The notes beneath the pieces were generated by a model that did no database searches, was not told the DNA's origin, and saw only the letters and a list, made by a program, of their open reading frames with translations. The position numbers and the translations under genes were made by a program. Shown here piece after piece: positions 16,862-24,927 of a DNA stretch of 64,000 nucleotides. Source of the DNA: Aeromicrobium marinum DSM 15272 (GTDB lineage: Bacteria > Actinomycetota > Actinomycetes > Propionibacteriales > Nocardioidaceae); the NCBI RefSeq assembly GCF_000160775.2, contig NZ_CM001024.1, positions 2,091,163-2,155,162 of the forward strand, given 5' to 3'. How positions within the stretch are numbered: the stretch's first letter is position 1; each line of letters opens with the position of its first letter.

Positions 16862-18394
16862 TCACGCGTTCAGCACGCCTTCAGCGGTGTAACGATTCGA
16901 TGTGACCTGAGTTACATCCTGCCCCGCGCGGGTGGCGGCGTGGCGCCCGGCCCGTCGCCCGAAGAACGAGGCCTCGCCCAGCTGGGTGCCCGAGGCGTAG
17001 CCGCGTCCGTCGACCGCGATGTTCGACGCACAGGCGCCCGCGGCGTAGACCCCGGCCACGACGCTGCGGTCGTCGCGCAGGACCCGTCCGTCGTGGTCGA
17101 CCCGCAGTCCGCCGCACGTGAAGCCGGAGTAGAAGCACCGGCCGGGCGTCAGGTCGTAGGCCCCGTAGGGCGGCTGGTCCAGCGGCACCACGTGCTCTGC
17201 GGCCTTGCGGAAGGCCGGATCGGCGCCGTCGCGGGCCGCCGCGTTGTAGGCGTCGAGCGTCTGCGCCAGGGAGCCCTCGGGCACACCGAGTCCTGCCTCC
17301 ATCTCGGCCACCGTGTCCCAGCCGTCGACCAGCGGCTGCAGGCCGTAGGAGGGCTCGGCGATGTGGGCGGAGTCCAGGACGAGCCAGGCCTGCTGGTCGG
17401 GCTGGTCGAAGACGAACGCCGAGGTGCGCGAGTGGTAGGAGTCCTCGGCCACGAAGCGTTCACCGCGGTTGTTGACGCAGATGCCCTTGACCAGGTCGCC
17501 GGGCGGGTAGAACGGCGCGGTGAGGAACGCCTCCTCCATGTGGTCGGCGGCGCCCCCGACCGACTGGCCCAGCCGGATGCCGAGGCCGTCGTCGTAGGTG
17601 TTGCCCAGTGCCATGCCGCGTTCGAGCAGGGCCTCCAGCGGAGGCGCGAAGGCGTGCACCATGTCGGGATTCATGACGAAGCCACCGGCGGCGATGACCA
17701 CCGCCCCGGCGCGGATCGCCCCGGACTCGCCGAAACGCTTCCAGGTGGCGCCCACGACCGTGTCGGCCTCGACGACCAGTGCCGTCGCTCCGGTCTCGTA
17801 GCGCACCTCGACCCCGAGGTCGTCCAGGGCCGTGAGGGCGAGCTCGAGCACCAGGGAGGCACCACCCATGTCGCCCTCGACCGGTGGCTTGTGACCTCGG
17901 GGGGCCGGCACGGCGATCTCGCAGAAGGGCCAGAGCTTCTCGTTGCCGCTGAACATCACGCCCTGCGTGCCCGGCTGGATCGCGGCCTTCTCGGGGTAGT
18001 AGGACCGCTCGAACTCGAACCCCAGGCCCTCCAGCCAGCCGAAGTGCTCGACGCTGTCCTCGCTGTAGACGCGGATCTTCTCGGGATCGCAGTCGGGAGC
18101 GACCGCGGCGAGGTAGGCCGCCATCTGCTCCGGGGTGTCCTCGAACCCGGCCGCCTGCTGCACCGGGGTGCCGCCGCCGAGGTAGAAGTGTCCGCCGGCC
18201 ATGGCGGAGGTGCAGGACAGCCGGCCGCCCCGGTCGATGACCAGGACACGGGCGCCCGCCCGGGCGGCCTCGATCGCGGCAGCGGTACCGGCCATGCCCG
18301 CACCGACCACGAGCACGTCGACCTCGTCGGACCAGGCCGGGACGTCCCGTGCGGACACGACCTCGGGGATCTCGAGGGACTTCGGCGTCGTCAC
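16862..18394 (-). CDS. FAD-binding dehydrogenase (KstD / fumarate-reductase superfamily)
   Basis: This 510-residue flavoprotein has the FAD motif VLVVGAGMAGTAAAIEAA near residue 26, SAMAGGHFYLGGG, a second-strand VVIAAGGF, and a C-terminal FAD loop GVYAAGACASN. It belongs to the superfamily of 3-ketosteroid dehydrogenases and fumarate reductases. The YPGPG motif of true delta-1-KstD is absent, unlike the kstD gene at 33102. It lies between kshB and the mce4 operon. The GTG at 18394 overlaps the kshB stop (GTGA). Context suggests steroid oxidation or reduction; the reaction is not established. Confidence 0.8.
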   Translation of the reverse strand: MTTPKSLEIPEVVSARDVPAWSDEVDVLVVGAGMAGTAAAIEAARAGARVLVIDRGGRLSCTSAMAGGHFYLGGGTPVQQAAGFEDTPEQMAAYLAAVAPDCDPEKIRVYSEDSVEHFGWLEGLGFEFERSYYPEKAAIQPGTQGVMFSGNEKLWPFCEIAVPAPRGHKPPVEGDMGGASLVLELALTALDDLGVEVRYETGATALVVEADTVVGATWKRFGESGAIRAGAVVIAAGGFVMNPDMVHAFAPPLEALLERGMALGNTYDDGLGIRLGQSVGGAADHMEEAFLTAPFYPPGDLVKGICVNNRGERFVAEDSYHSRTSAFVFDQPDQQAWLVLDSAHIAEPSYGLQPLVDGWDTVAEMEAGLGVPEGSLAQTLDAYNAAARDGADPAFRKAAEHVVPLDQPPYGAYDLTPGRCFYSGFTCGGLRVDHDGRVLRDDRSVVAGVYAAGACASNIAVDGRGYASGTQLGEASFFGRRAGRHAATRAGQDVTQVTSNRYTAEGVLNA

Positions 18395-19440
18395 GAGTAG
18401 GTCACCCGGACCTTCTCGGACGCGGCGTCGCTCTGGCACGCCAGTCGGATGCCGTCGGCCAGGTCCTCTTCGTCGAGGACGTCGTTGTTCCGCATCGTCA
18501 CGTCTCCCTCCAGCAGCCGTACCGCACACGCCGAGCACTCACCCTCACGGCACGAGAAGGGCGCCTTGACGCCGTTGCGCTCCAGGTGCTCCAGCAGGGT
18601 GGTGCCGGCCCTCCAGTCGGTGAACTCGTGCTGCTCGCCGTCGAGCTCGACCTGCAGGTGCGTCGCCGCGGCAGCCGGCGCGTCGTCGGCGACCGGCGCC
18701 ACGGCGGGCGGCGCACCGATGTCGAACGGGTTGCCCCCGAGCGAGACGAACTTCTCCTGGTGCCGGCGCGAGCGGGGGAAGCCCAGCTCCTTCAGCGCGG
18801 CGACCGCGGCAGCCATGAACGGGGCCGGACCGCACACGAAGGCGTCCCACTCCGCGTGGGACCCGGCGAAGGCCTTCAGCTGGGCCTGGGTCGGCAGGCC
18901 CTGCACCGACTCCAGCCAGTGCACCACCTGCAGACGCTCGGGGTGCTCGGCCGCGAGGGCCGCGAGCACCGGACCGAAGATGACCGACCGCTCGTCGCGG
19001 TTGGCGTAGAACAGCACGATCCGGCCGGAGCCACGGGCCAGCGCGGTGCGCACGATGGACAGGACCGGCGTGATGCCGCTGCCGCCGGCGAACAGCAGCA
19101 GGTCGGCGTCCAGGTCGGCCGGCGTGAAGATGCCGCTCGGCGGCAGCACCCGCAGGCGGTCCCCGGCCCTGACGTGGTCACAGATCCAGTTCGAGGCGTA
19201 GCCACCGTCGGTCGGCTTGACGGTGATCGTCAGGGGGCCCTGGTCGACCGGTGACGACGACAGCGAGTAGCTGCGGGCGACGAGTCCGGTGCGGTCGCTG
19301 GGCACGGCGACGGTCAGGAACTGCCCCGGGGTGTAGCCGAACGACGCGGCGTGCTCGCCGGGATCGAGGACGACCGAGCGCGCGCCGGCGGCCTCCTCGA
19401 CGACGTCGAGGACGTCGAGCTCGAAGGACCCCTCACTCAT
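18391..19440 (-). CDS. kshB: 3-ketosteroid 9-alpha-hydroxylase reductase component KshB
   Basis: KshB passes electrons from NAD(P)H through FAD and a plant-type [2Fe-2S] centre to the KshA oxygenase. The 349-residue protein has the FAD motif RSYSLSS (56-62), the nucleotide motif GGSGITP (119-125) and C-terminal iron-sulfur ligands Cys297, Cys302, Cys305 and Cys335. The order reductase-then-ferredoxin and the length fit KshB. ATG at 19440 overlaps the small upstream gene by eight bases. Finding kshB close to kshA is unlike M. tuberculosis, where they are far apart (Rv3526 and Rv3571). Confidence 0.92.
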   Translation of the reverse strand: MSEGSFELDVLDVVEEAAGARSVVLDPGEHAASFGYTPGQFLTVAVPSDRTGLVARSYSLSSSPVDQGPLTITVKPTDGGYASNWICDHVRAGDRLRVLPPSGIFTPADLDADLLLFAGGSGITPVLSIVRTALARGSGRIVLFYANRDERSVIFGPVLAALAAEHPERLQVVHWLESVQGLPTQAQLKAFAGSHAEWDAFVCGPAPFMAAAVAALKELGFPRSRRHQEKFVSLGGNPFDIGAPPAVAPVADDAPAAAATHLQVELDGEQHEFTDWRAGTTLLEHLERNGVKAPFSCREGECSACAVRLLEGDVTMRNNDVLDEEDLADGIRLACQSDAASEKVRVTYS

Positions 19441-19732
19441 CGGGCGACCCCACGGGCAGCGCACCGTCGCGTGCAGCCGCCTCGATCGAGGCGGCGAGAC
19501 GGGGGCACTCGGCGTGGACCGGCCGCCCCCCGGCCTGCGCCGCGAGCCGGTCGAAGGTGGCACAGGCGGCGACGGCCTCCCTGCTCCACTGGATCGACGT
19601 GTGGTGCTCGCTGTTCTTGCGGACCAGGACGCGGGCGGTGCAGTCGAGGCAGGCCACCTCGGCGAGCCGGGCCCGGGTGTAGAGGGCGCGGTCCTCGAGC
19701 GTCTCGGCGTGCAGCGGGACGATGTACGCCAT
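19433..19732 (-). CDS. Small conserved-looking CxxC protein between kshA and kshB
   Basis: This 99-residue protein is encoded by a frame that starts with ATG at 19732 (sharing a base with the kshA stop, TGATG) and ends inside the start of kshB. It contains a CLDC motif near residue 30, RKNSEHHTSIQW, further Cys residues (AAC and AEC), and an Asp/Glu-ending tail. The tight coupling on both sides and the non-random composition support a real gene. It is not recognised as a known domain. A role in handling the Rieske oxygenase, such as metal or redox maintenance, is only a guess from position. Confidence 0.7.
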   Translation of the reverse strand: MAYIVPLHAETLEDRALYTRARLAEVACLDCTARVLVRKNSEHHTSIQWSREAVAACATFDRLAAQAGGRPVHAECPRLAASIEAAARDGALPVGSPDE

Positions 19733-20892
19733 CAGGCGTCGACCGACTCGGGGGCCTTGTCCTCCGTGGCCCGGTCCTCGGCCGCCTTGCGCGCCAGGTT
19801 CTCGGCCACCTCGGCCCGCCAGTTCTCGTTGGCCTTGGTGGTGTCGACCTCGAACTCGAAGCGCTCGGTCATCTCGGCGGTGACCTCGGCGCGGTCGACG
19901 TAGAACTGCTCGTACCAGCGACGCAGCTGGTAGACCGGCCCGTCCTCCTCGCACAGCAGCGGGTTCTGCACCGGCGCCTTGTTCTGCCAGATCGCGACGT
20001 CCTGCATGAAGCCGACGGTGAAGCTCTCGACGTACTTGTCGCCGATGTACGCCGCCGTGGCGTCGTCGACGCCGTCGGGCTTCTCGACGCACAGGCCGAA
20101 CTGCAGCTTGAACGAGTTCGGTCCGGTCGGGATGTGGCAGTTGATCAGGATGACCTTGGTCAGGAAGCCCTGGTAGTCGGTGTCGAGCCAGTTGATCATG
20201 TACGACGGACCGAAGTAGGTGGCCTCGGACTTCAGGACCAGGTCCTCGTCGCCGTAGCCCTCGGCCTTCATGTCCGGGCGACCCGTCGACTCCATGAACT
20301 GCGTGGCCCGGTCGCCCTCGAACACGTTGCGGAAGTTCGTGGGGAAGGCGAAGTGGATGTAGAAGAAGTGCGCCATGTCGACGACATTGTCGATGATCTC
20401 GCGACAGTGGGCGTTGTCGACCTCCAGGACGTTCCAGGTCCAGTCGGTGTAGCGGTCGGTGCCGATGCCCTCCAGCACCGGGGGCAGGGCGTCGTGGTCG
20501 GCCGGACCGCCCTCGGGGTCGTGCCAGATGAGCAGCTGGCCGTTGCGGACGACGCTCTCGTAGCGCTGCGTGCGCGCGCGCAGCGGCACCCGCTTGGCGT
20601 ACGGGATGGCCTTGCACTTGCCGTCGCCGCCCCAGCGCCAGTCGTGGAACGGGCAGGCGATCTCGTCGCCCTTGACCGTGCCCTGCGTCAGGTCGCCGCC
20701 CATGTGCCGGCAGTAGCCGTCCAGCACGTGCAGCTCGCCACTGGCGTCGGCCCACACGACGAGCTTGCCGCCGAAGGCCTCCACGCCGTGAGGAGCACCG
20801 TCGATGAAGTCACGCTCGAGCCCCAGGCAGTGCCAGCCCCGGGCGAACCGCTCGGGCACCGTACCGGCGTCCAGCGTGCGAGTCTCCGTCAC
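19732..20892 (-). CDS. kshA: 3-ketosteroid 9-alpha-hydroxylase oxygenase component KshA
   Basis: KshA hydroxylates C9 of 3-ketosteroids; together with delta-1 dehydrogenation this opens ring B. The 386-residue protein has the Rieske ligands Cys61, His63, Cys80 and His83 and the mononuclear iron histidines His175 and His180 in NVVDMAHFFYIHF, the pattern specific to KshA. The GTG at 20892 is preceded by GGGAGG. A KstR-type operator at 20931 lies between it and the divergent fadE26. It heads a minus-strand set that runs without a clear break through kshB to the mce4 genes. Confidence 0.95.
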   Translation of the reverse strand: MTETRTLDAGTVPERFARGWHCLGLERDFIDGAPHGVEAFGGKLVVWADASGELHVLDGYCRHMGGDLTQGTVKGDEIACPFHDWRWGGDGKCKAIPYAKRVPLRARTQRYESVVRNGQLLIWHDPEGGPADHDALPPVLEGIGTDRYTDWTWNVLEVDNAHCREIIDNVVDMAHFFYIHFAFPTNFRNVFEGDRATQFMESTGRPDMKAEGYGDEDLVLKSEATYFGPSYMINWLDTDYQGFLTKVILINCHIPTGPNSFKLQFGLCVEKPDGVDDATAAYIGDKYVESFTVGFMQDVAIWQNKAPVQNPLLCEEDGPVYQLRRWYEQFYVDRAEVTAEMTERFEFEVDTTKANENWRAEVAENLARKAAEDRATEDKAPESVDA

Positions 20893-20930
20893 GATTGCCT
20901 CCCATCATGTCGGTCCCGGTGGACCGAAAC

Positions 20931-20944
20931 GAGAACACGTTATA
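20931..20944. promoter_or_regulatory. KstR-type operator between kshA and fadE26
   Basis: GAGAACACGTTATA carries AACnnGTT with a weaker left flank and a TATAGTTT extension to the right. It lies 11 bases before the fadE26 ATG and 39 bases before the kshA GTG, so one site can repress both directions. The closeness to fadE26 suggests a leaderless message on that side. Confidence 0.8.
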
Positions 20945-20954
20945 GTTTTACCAC

Positions 20955-22139
20955 ATGCACGTCGCCCTGACAGCCGCCCAACTCCGACTTCGTGACGAAC
21001 TGCGGGGCTACTTCGCAGAGCTCGTCACCCCCGAGCGGCGCGCCGCTCTCGCCGCCTCCTCCGGGGAGTTCGGCGACGTGGGCGTGTACAAGGAGGTCAT
21101 CCGCCAGCTGGGCACCGACGGCTGGCTCGGCATGGGCTGGCCGAAGGAGTACGGCGGCCAGGAGCGCTCGATGGTCGACGAGCTGATCTTCACCAACGTG
21201 GCGGCCGTGGCGGGGGTCCCGATCCCGTACCTGACGCTCAACACCATCGGTCCGACGATCATGCGGTACGGCACCGAGGAGCAGAAGGACTACTTCCTCC
21301 CCCGCATCGTCCGCGGCGAGCTGCACTTCTCGGTCGGCTACTCCGAACCGGGCTCCGGCACCGACCTGGCCTCCCTGCGCACCCGCGCCGAGCTCGACGA
21401 GAGTGCCGGCCAGTGGGTCATCAACGGCCAGAAGATGTGGACCTCGCTGATCCAGTACGCCGACTGGATCTGGATGGCCTGCCGGACCGACCCCGACCTG
21501 CCGCGCCACAAGGGCCTGTCGATGATCCTCGTCCCCGCGGACGCCGAGGGCTTCTCCTACACGCCGGTCCAGACGATCGCCGGCGTCGGCACCAGTGCCA
21601 CCTACTACGACGACGTGCGGGTGCCGGCCGAGAACCTCATCGGCGGCCGGGGCGGCGGGTGGGCGCTGATCACCAACCAGCTCAACCGGGAACGGGTGGC
21701 GCTGACGTCGTCGGCCCCCCTGGTGCACTCCATCGAGCTGGTGACCGACTGGGCCCGCGAGACCAAGGACGCCAGCGGTGTCCGGGTGATCGACCACGAG
21801 TGGGTCCAGATCCTCCTCGGCCGCGCCCAGGCGCGCACCGAGGCCCTGACCCTCATGGGCTGGAAGCTGGCGACGGAGATCGACACCCTCTCCCCCGCCG
21901 ACGCGTCGGCCATCAAGGTCTACGGGTCCGAGCTGGCGACCGAGGTGTACCGCGCCCTCATGGAGGTCGTCGGTCCCGCCGCCGGCATCGCGGCCGACTC
22001 CAGCGGCGCGGTGCTCGGGGGCCGGCTGGAGCGGTACTTCCGGTCGTCGCTCGTCATGACCTTCGGGGGCGGCACCAACGAGATCCAGCGGGACATCATC
22101 GGGTACGTCGGTCTCGGACTGCCCGCGGCCAAGCGCTGA
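20955..22139 (+). CDS. fadE26: Acyl-CoA dehydrogenase FadE26 (ChsE4-like)
   Basis: FadE26 is one half of an alpha2beta2 acyl-CoA dehydrogenase that dehydrogenates the first intermediates of sterol side-chain beta-oxidation. The 394-residue protein has GYSEPGSGTDLASL, the MWTS substrate-loop segment and the C-terminal FGGGTNEIQRDIIG typical of catalytic subunits. fadE27 follows at once and fadD17 after that, as in Rv3504-Rv3506. The start lies 11 bases after a KstR-type operator and has no clear ribosome-binding site. Confidence 0.93.
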   Translation: MHVALTAAQLRLRDELRGYFAELVTPERRAALAASSGEFGDVGVYKEVIRQLGTDGWLGMGWPKEYGGQERSMVDELIFTNVAAVAGVPIPYLTLNTIGPTIMRYGTEEQKDYFLPRIVRGELHFSVGYSEPGSGTDLASLRTRAELDESAGQWVINGQKMWTSLIQYADWIWMACRTDPDLPRHKGLSMILVPADAEGFSYTPVQTIAGVGTSATYYDDVRVPAENLIGGRGGGWALITNQLNRERVALTSSAPLVHSIELVTDWARETKDASGVRVIDHEWVQILLGRAQARTEALTLMGWKLATEIDTLSPADASAIKVYGSELATEVYRALMEVVGPAAGIAADSSGAVLGGRLERYFRSSLVMTFGGGTNEIQRDIIGYVGLGLPAAKR

Positions 22140-22168
22140 CCCCCGACCACCACCACAGGAGCGCTGCC

Positions 22169-23266
22169 ATGGACTTCACCTTCTCCCCCGAGGCCGACGA
22201 CGCCGCCGCCCTGGCCGCGACGATCCTCGGCGACCACACCACGTCCGACCGCCTCGCCGCCGCCGAGGCCACCGGCCGACGCTTCGACCCCGTCCTGTGG
22301 AAGGCGCTGGCCGACGCGGGCCTGCTGACCCTCACCACCCCGGAGGACGACGGCGGTGCCGGTCTCGGGTTCGTCGAGCTGTGCCGGGTGCTGGTGGAGG
22401 TCGGACGCACCGTCGCGCCCGTGCCGCTGGCGACCAACGCCGTGGCCCGCCTGCTGGTGGTCGAGCACGGGACCCCCGACCAGCTGCGGACGCTGCACGC
22501 CGACCCCGCCGCGGTGACGACCTGTGCGGTCGCCGAGGAGCACGAGCACGCCCCGCGTCGTCCCACCACCACGGCTGCCCCCGCCGACGACGGTTGGGTG
22601 CTGACGGGCACCAAGTACCTCGTCCCGGCCGGCACCGTGGCCACCTCGTTCCTGGTCAGTGCCACCACGCCCGACGGTCCGGCCGTCCTCCTCGTGCACA
22701 CCGGTGACACGGGTGTCTCCGTGGCCGAGCAGCGGACGAGTGACGGCGACGAGGCGGGGCTCCTCGAGCTGGACGCGGTCCGGCTGCCGGCCGACCGCCT
22801 CGTCGGAGGCGCCGGGGCCGCCGACCGTCTGCTGGACCTGCTCGCCGTCGCGACCTGCGCCCTGCAGCTGGGGATCACCGAGGGCGCGTTGGCGCTCACG
22901 GCCGAGTACGCCAGGACCCGCGAGCAGTTCGACCGGCCCATCGGGACCTTCCAGGCCGTCGCCCAGCGGCTGGCCGACGGCTACATCGACACCCGGTGCC
23001 AGGCCCTGACGCTGTGGCAGGCGGCCTGGCGGCTCGCCGAGCAGCTGCCCGCCGCCGAGGCCGTCGCGACCGCGACGCTGTGGGCCTCCGAGGCCGGGCA
23101 CCGCGTCGCGCACACCACGGTGCACGTGCACGGCGGCGTGGGCATCGACGTCGACGGCGTGGCCCACCGCTACTACACGGCCGCCATGCGGTTCGGTGCC
23201 GTGCGGGGCGGGGGCACCGAGCAGGCCCTGCATCTCGGGCGGCTCCTGGCGGACGCTCCGGCGTGA
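22169..23266 (+). CDS. fadE27: Acyl-CoA dehydrogenase FadE27 (ChsE5-like partner subunit)
   Basis: This 365-residue acyl-CoA dehydrogenase is the expected partner of FadE26; heteromeric FadE26-FadE27 pairs are characteristic of actinobacterial steroid catabolism. It retains the FAD-contact motif TREQFDRPIGTFQAVAQ and the helical C-terminus VHVHGGVGIDVDG. The ATG at 22169 has an AGGAG site nine bases upstream. It lies 29 bases after fadE26 and overlaps fadD17 by GTGA. Confidence 0.92.
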   Translation: MDFTFSPEADDAAALAATILGDHTTSDRLAAAEATGRRFDPVLWKALADAGLLTLTTPEDDGGAGLGFVELCRVLVEVGRTVAPVPLATNAVARLLVVEHGTPDQLRTLHADPAAVTTCAVAEEHEHAPRRPTTTAAPADDGWVLTGTKYLVPAGTVATSFLVSATTPDGPAVLLVHTGDTGVSVAEQRTSDGDEAGLLELDAVRLPADRLVGGAGAADRLLDLLAVATCALQLGITEGALALTAEYARTREQFDRPIGTFQAVAQRLADGYIDTRCQALTLWQAAWRLAEQLPAAEAVATATLWASEAGHRVAHTTVHVHGGVGIDVDGVAHRYYTAAMRFGAVRGGGTEQALHLGRLLADAPA

Positions 23267-24870
23267 CCGTCCGGGACCTCCTGCTCGCGCGCGCCGAGAC
23301 CGATGCCCCGGCCCTGCTGACCCACGACGGGTCGTGGACCTGGCGTGAGCTGGTGGTCGCGGCCGAGCAACGGTCCGCCGCGATCGCCTCGGTGCTCGAC
23401 GCCGGGCGACCGCCGCACGTCGGCCTGCTGATGGACAACACGCCGGAGATGCTGCTGGGCCTCGCGGCCGCCGGGCTCGGTGGCCACGTCGCAGTCGGCG
23501 TGAACAGCACCCGTCGCGGTCAGGCGCTGGTCGACGACCTGCTCCGCGCCGAGGTGCAGGTGCTGCTCACCGACGCGACCCAGCGCGCGCTCCTCGACGG
23601 GCTCGACCTGCCCGGGATCCGGGTGATCGACACGGGGACCCCCGAGTGGACCACCCTCCTCGACTCCCCTCCCGCCCCCGCTGGCAGTGACGTTTCTGCC
23701 CCTGATCGGCCGGATTCGGGGCCGAAACGTCACTCCCAGCGGGGAGGTGAGGTGACGGGGGACTCGCTGTTCATGCTCATCTTCACCTCGGGCACGAGCG
23801 GCCGGCCCAAGGCGGTGCGCATCACGCACGCCAAGGTCACCGGCCCCGGCGCCTACCTGACCGAGCGGCTCGGTCTCACCGCCGACGACGTGCACTACGT
23901 CTCCATGCCGATGTTCCACTCCAACGCCGTCATGGCGGGGTGGGCACCGGCCCTGCGCAACGGCGCCGCCGTGGCCCTGCGGGAGAAGTTCTCGGCCTCG
24001 CAGTTCCTCACCGACGTGCGGCACTTCGGCGCCACCTACGCCTCGTACGTCGGCAAGCCGCTGACCTACGTGCTGGCGACACCGGAGCGCCCCGATGACG
24101 CCGACAACCCGCTGCGCCTGGTGTTCGGCAACGAGGCCACCGACCGCGACATCGCGGCGTTCGGCGCCCGGTTCGGCTGCCGGGTGATCGACGGGTTCGG
24201 GTCCACCGAGAACGCCGTCGTCGTGAGCCGCATCGAGGGAACCCCACCCGGTGCGCTGGGCTGGCCGGGACCCACCGTCGCCGTGCACGACCCGGAGACC
24301 GGGCTGGAATGCCCTCGCGCCACGTTCGACGACGCCGGCCGGGTCACCAACCTCGACGCCTGCGTCGGCGAGCTGGTCAACACCGCGGGCGCCGGCCAGT
24401 TCGCGGGCTACCACAACGACCCCGAGGCGACGGCCGAGCGGCTGCGCGGCGGGTTCTACTGGTCGGGCGACCTGGCCTACCGCGACGCCGACGGCTGGGT
24501 CTGGTTCGCCGGCCGCAGCGCCGCGTGGCTTCGTGTCGACGGCGAGAACCTCGCGTGCGCCCCGATCGAGCGGCTGCTGCTGCGTCATCCGTCGATCGAC
24601 CAGGTGGCCGTGTACGCGGTGCCCGACGAGCGGGCCGGGGACCAGGTGGCGGCGGCGATGGTGCTGCGCGGTCCGCTGGGCCCCGGCGACCTCGAGACGT
24701 TCCTCGACCAGCAGCCGGACCTCTCACCCAAGGCACGGCCGCGGTTCGTCCGGGTCGTCACCGAGCTGCCCCGCACCGCGACGCACAAGATCCTGCACCG
24801 GGAGCTGACCGCGGCCGGCACGGCCGACGCGACCTGGGTCAGGGAGGAACGCGGCACCCGGTACGTCTGA
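23263..24870 (+). CDS. fadD17: Acyl-CoA synthetase FadD17-like (with in-frame palindrome insertion)
   Basis: FadD17-type ligases activate short steroid side-chain acids with ATP and CoA. The 535-residue protein has the ATP-binding loop FTSGTSGRPK, the DGFGSTE motif, and the late SGDLAY and GR motifs of the ANL family. Between about residues 138 and 161 it carries a 23-codon segment (PAGSDVSAPDRPDSG and following) encoded by a near-perfect palindrome, just before the ATP loop. GTG at 23263 overlaps the fadE27 stop. The fadE26-fadE27-fadD17 order copies Rv3504-Rv3506. Confidence 0.9.
   Translation: MTVRDLLLARAETDAPALLTHDGSWTWRELVVAAEQRSAAIASVLDAGRPPHVGLLMDNTPEMLLGLAAAGLGGHVAVGVNSTRRGQALVDDLLRAEVQVLLTDATQRALLDGLDLPGIRVIDTGTPEWTTLLDSPPAPAGSDVSAPDRPDSGPKRHSQRGGEVTGDSLFMLIFTSGTSGRPKAVRITHAKVTGPGAYLTERLGLTADDVHYVSMPMFHSNAVMAGWAPALRNGAAVALREKFSASQFLTDVRHFGATYASYVGKPLTYVLATPERPDDADNPLRLVFGNEATDRDIAAFGARFGCRVIDGFGSTENAVVVSRIEGTPPGALGWPGPTVAVHDPETGLECPRATFDDAGRVTNLDACVGELVNTAGAGQFAGYHNDPEATAERLRGGFYWSGDLAYRDADGWVWFAGRSAAWLRVDGENLACAPIERLLLRHPSIDQVAVYAVPDERAGDQVAAAMVLRGPLGPGDLETFLDQQPDLSPKARPRFVRVVTELPRTATHKILHRELTAAGTADATWVREERGTRYV
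23676..23744. repeat. 69-base palindromic element inside fadD17
   Basis: Two 27-base arms (23676-23702 and 23718-23744) match as an inverted repeat with two mismatches around a 15-base loop. The length is 69 bases, exactly 23 codons, so it keeps the fadD17 frame. Its sequence (AGTGACGTTTC core) is unlike the surrounding codon usage. It looks like a small mobile or REP-like palindrome that entered a surface linker of the enzyme. Confidence 0.8.
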
Positions 24871-24927
24871 GCCGGCCTGTTCCCGGTGGGGGCCCGGGCG
24901 GTGGCCGGGCCTCGTACCGTGGAGGCG

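Noticed and set aside
16862..18394. Naming the flavoprotein kstD
   Set aside because: The C-terminal YPGPG motif of delta-1 dehydrogenases is missing; the gene at 33102 has it.
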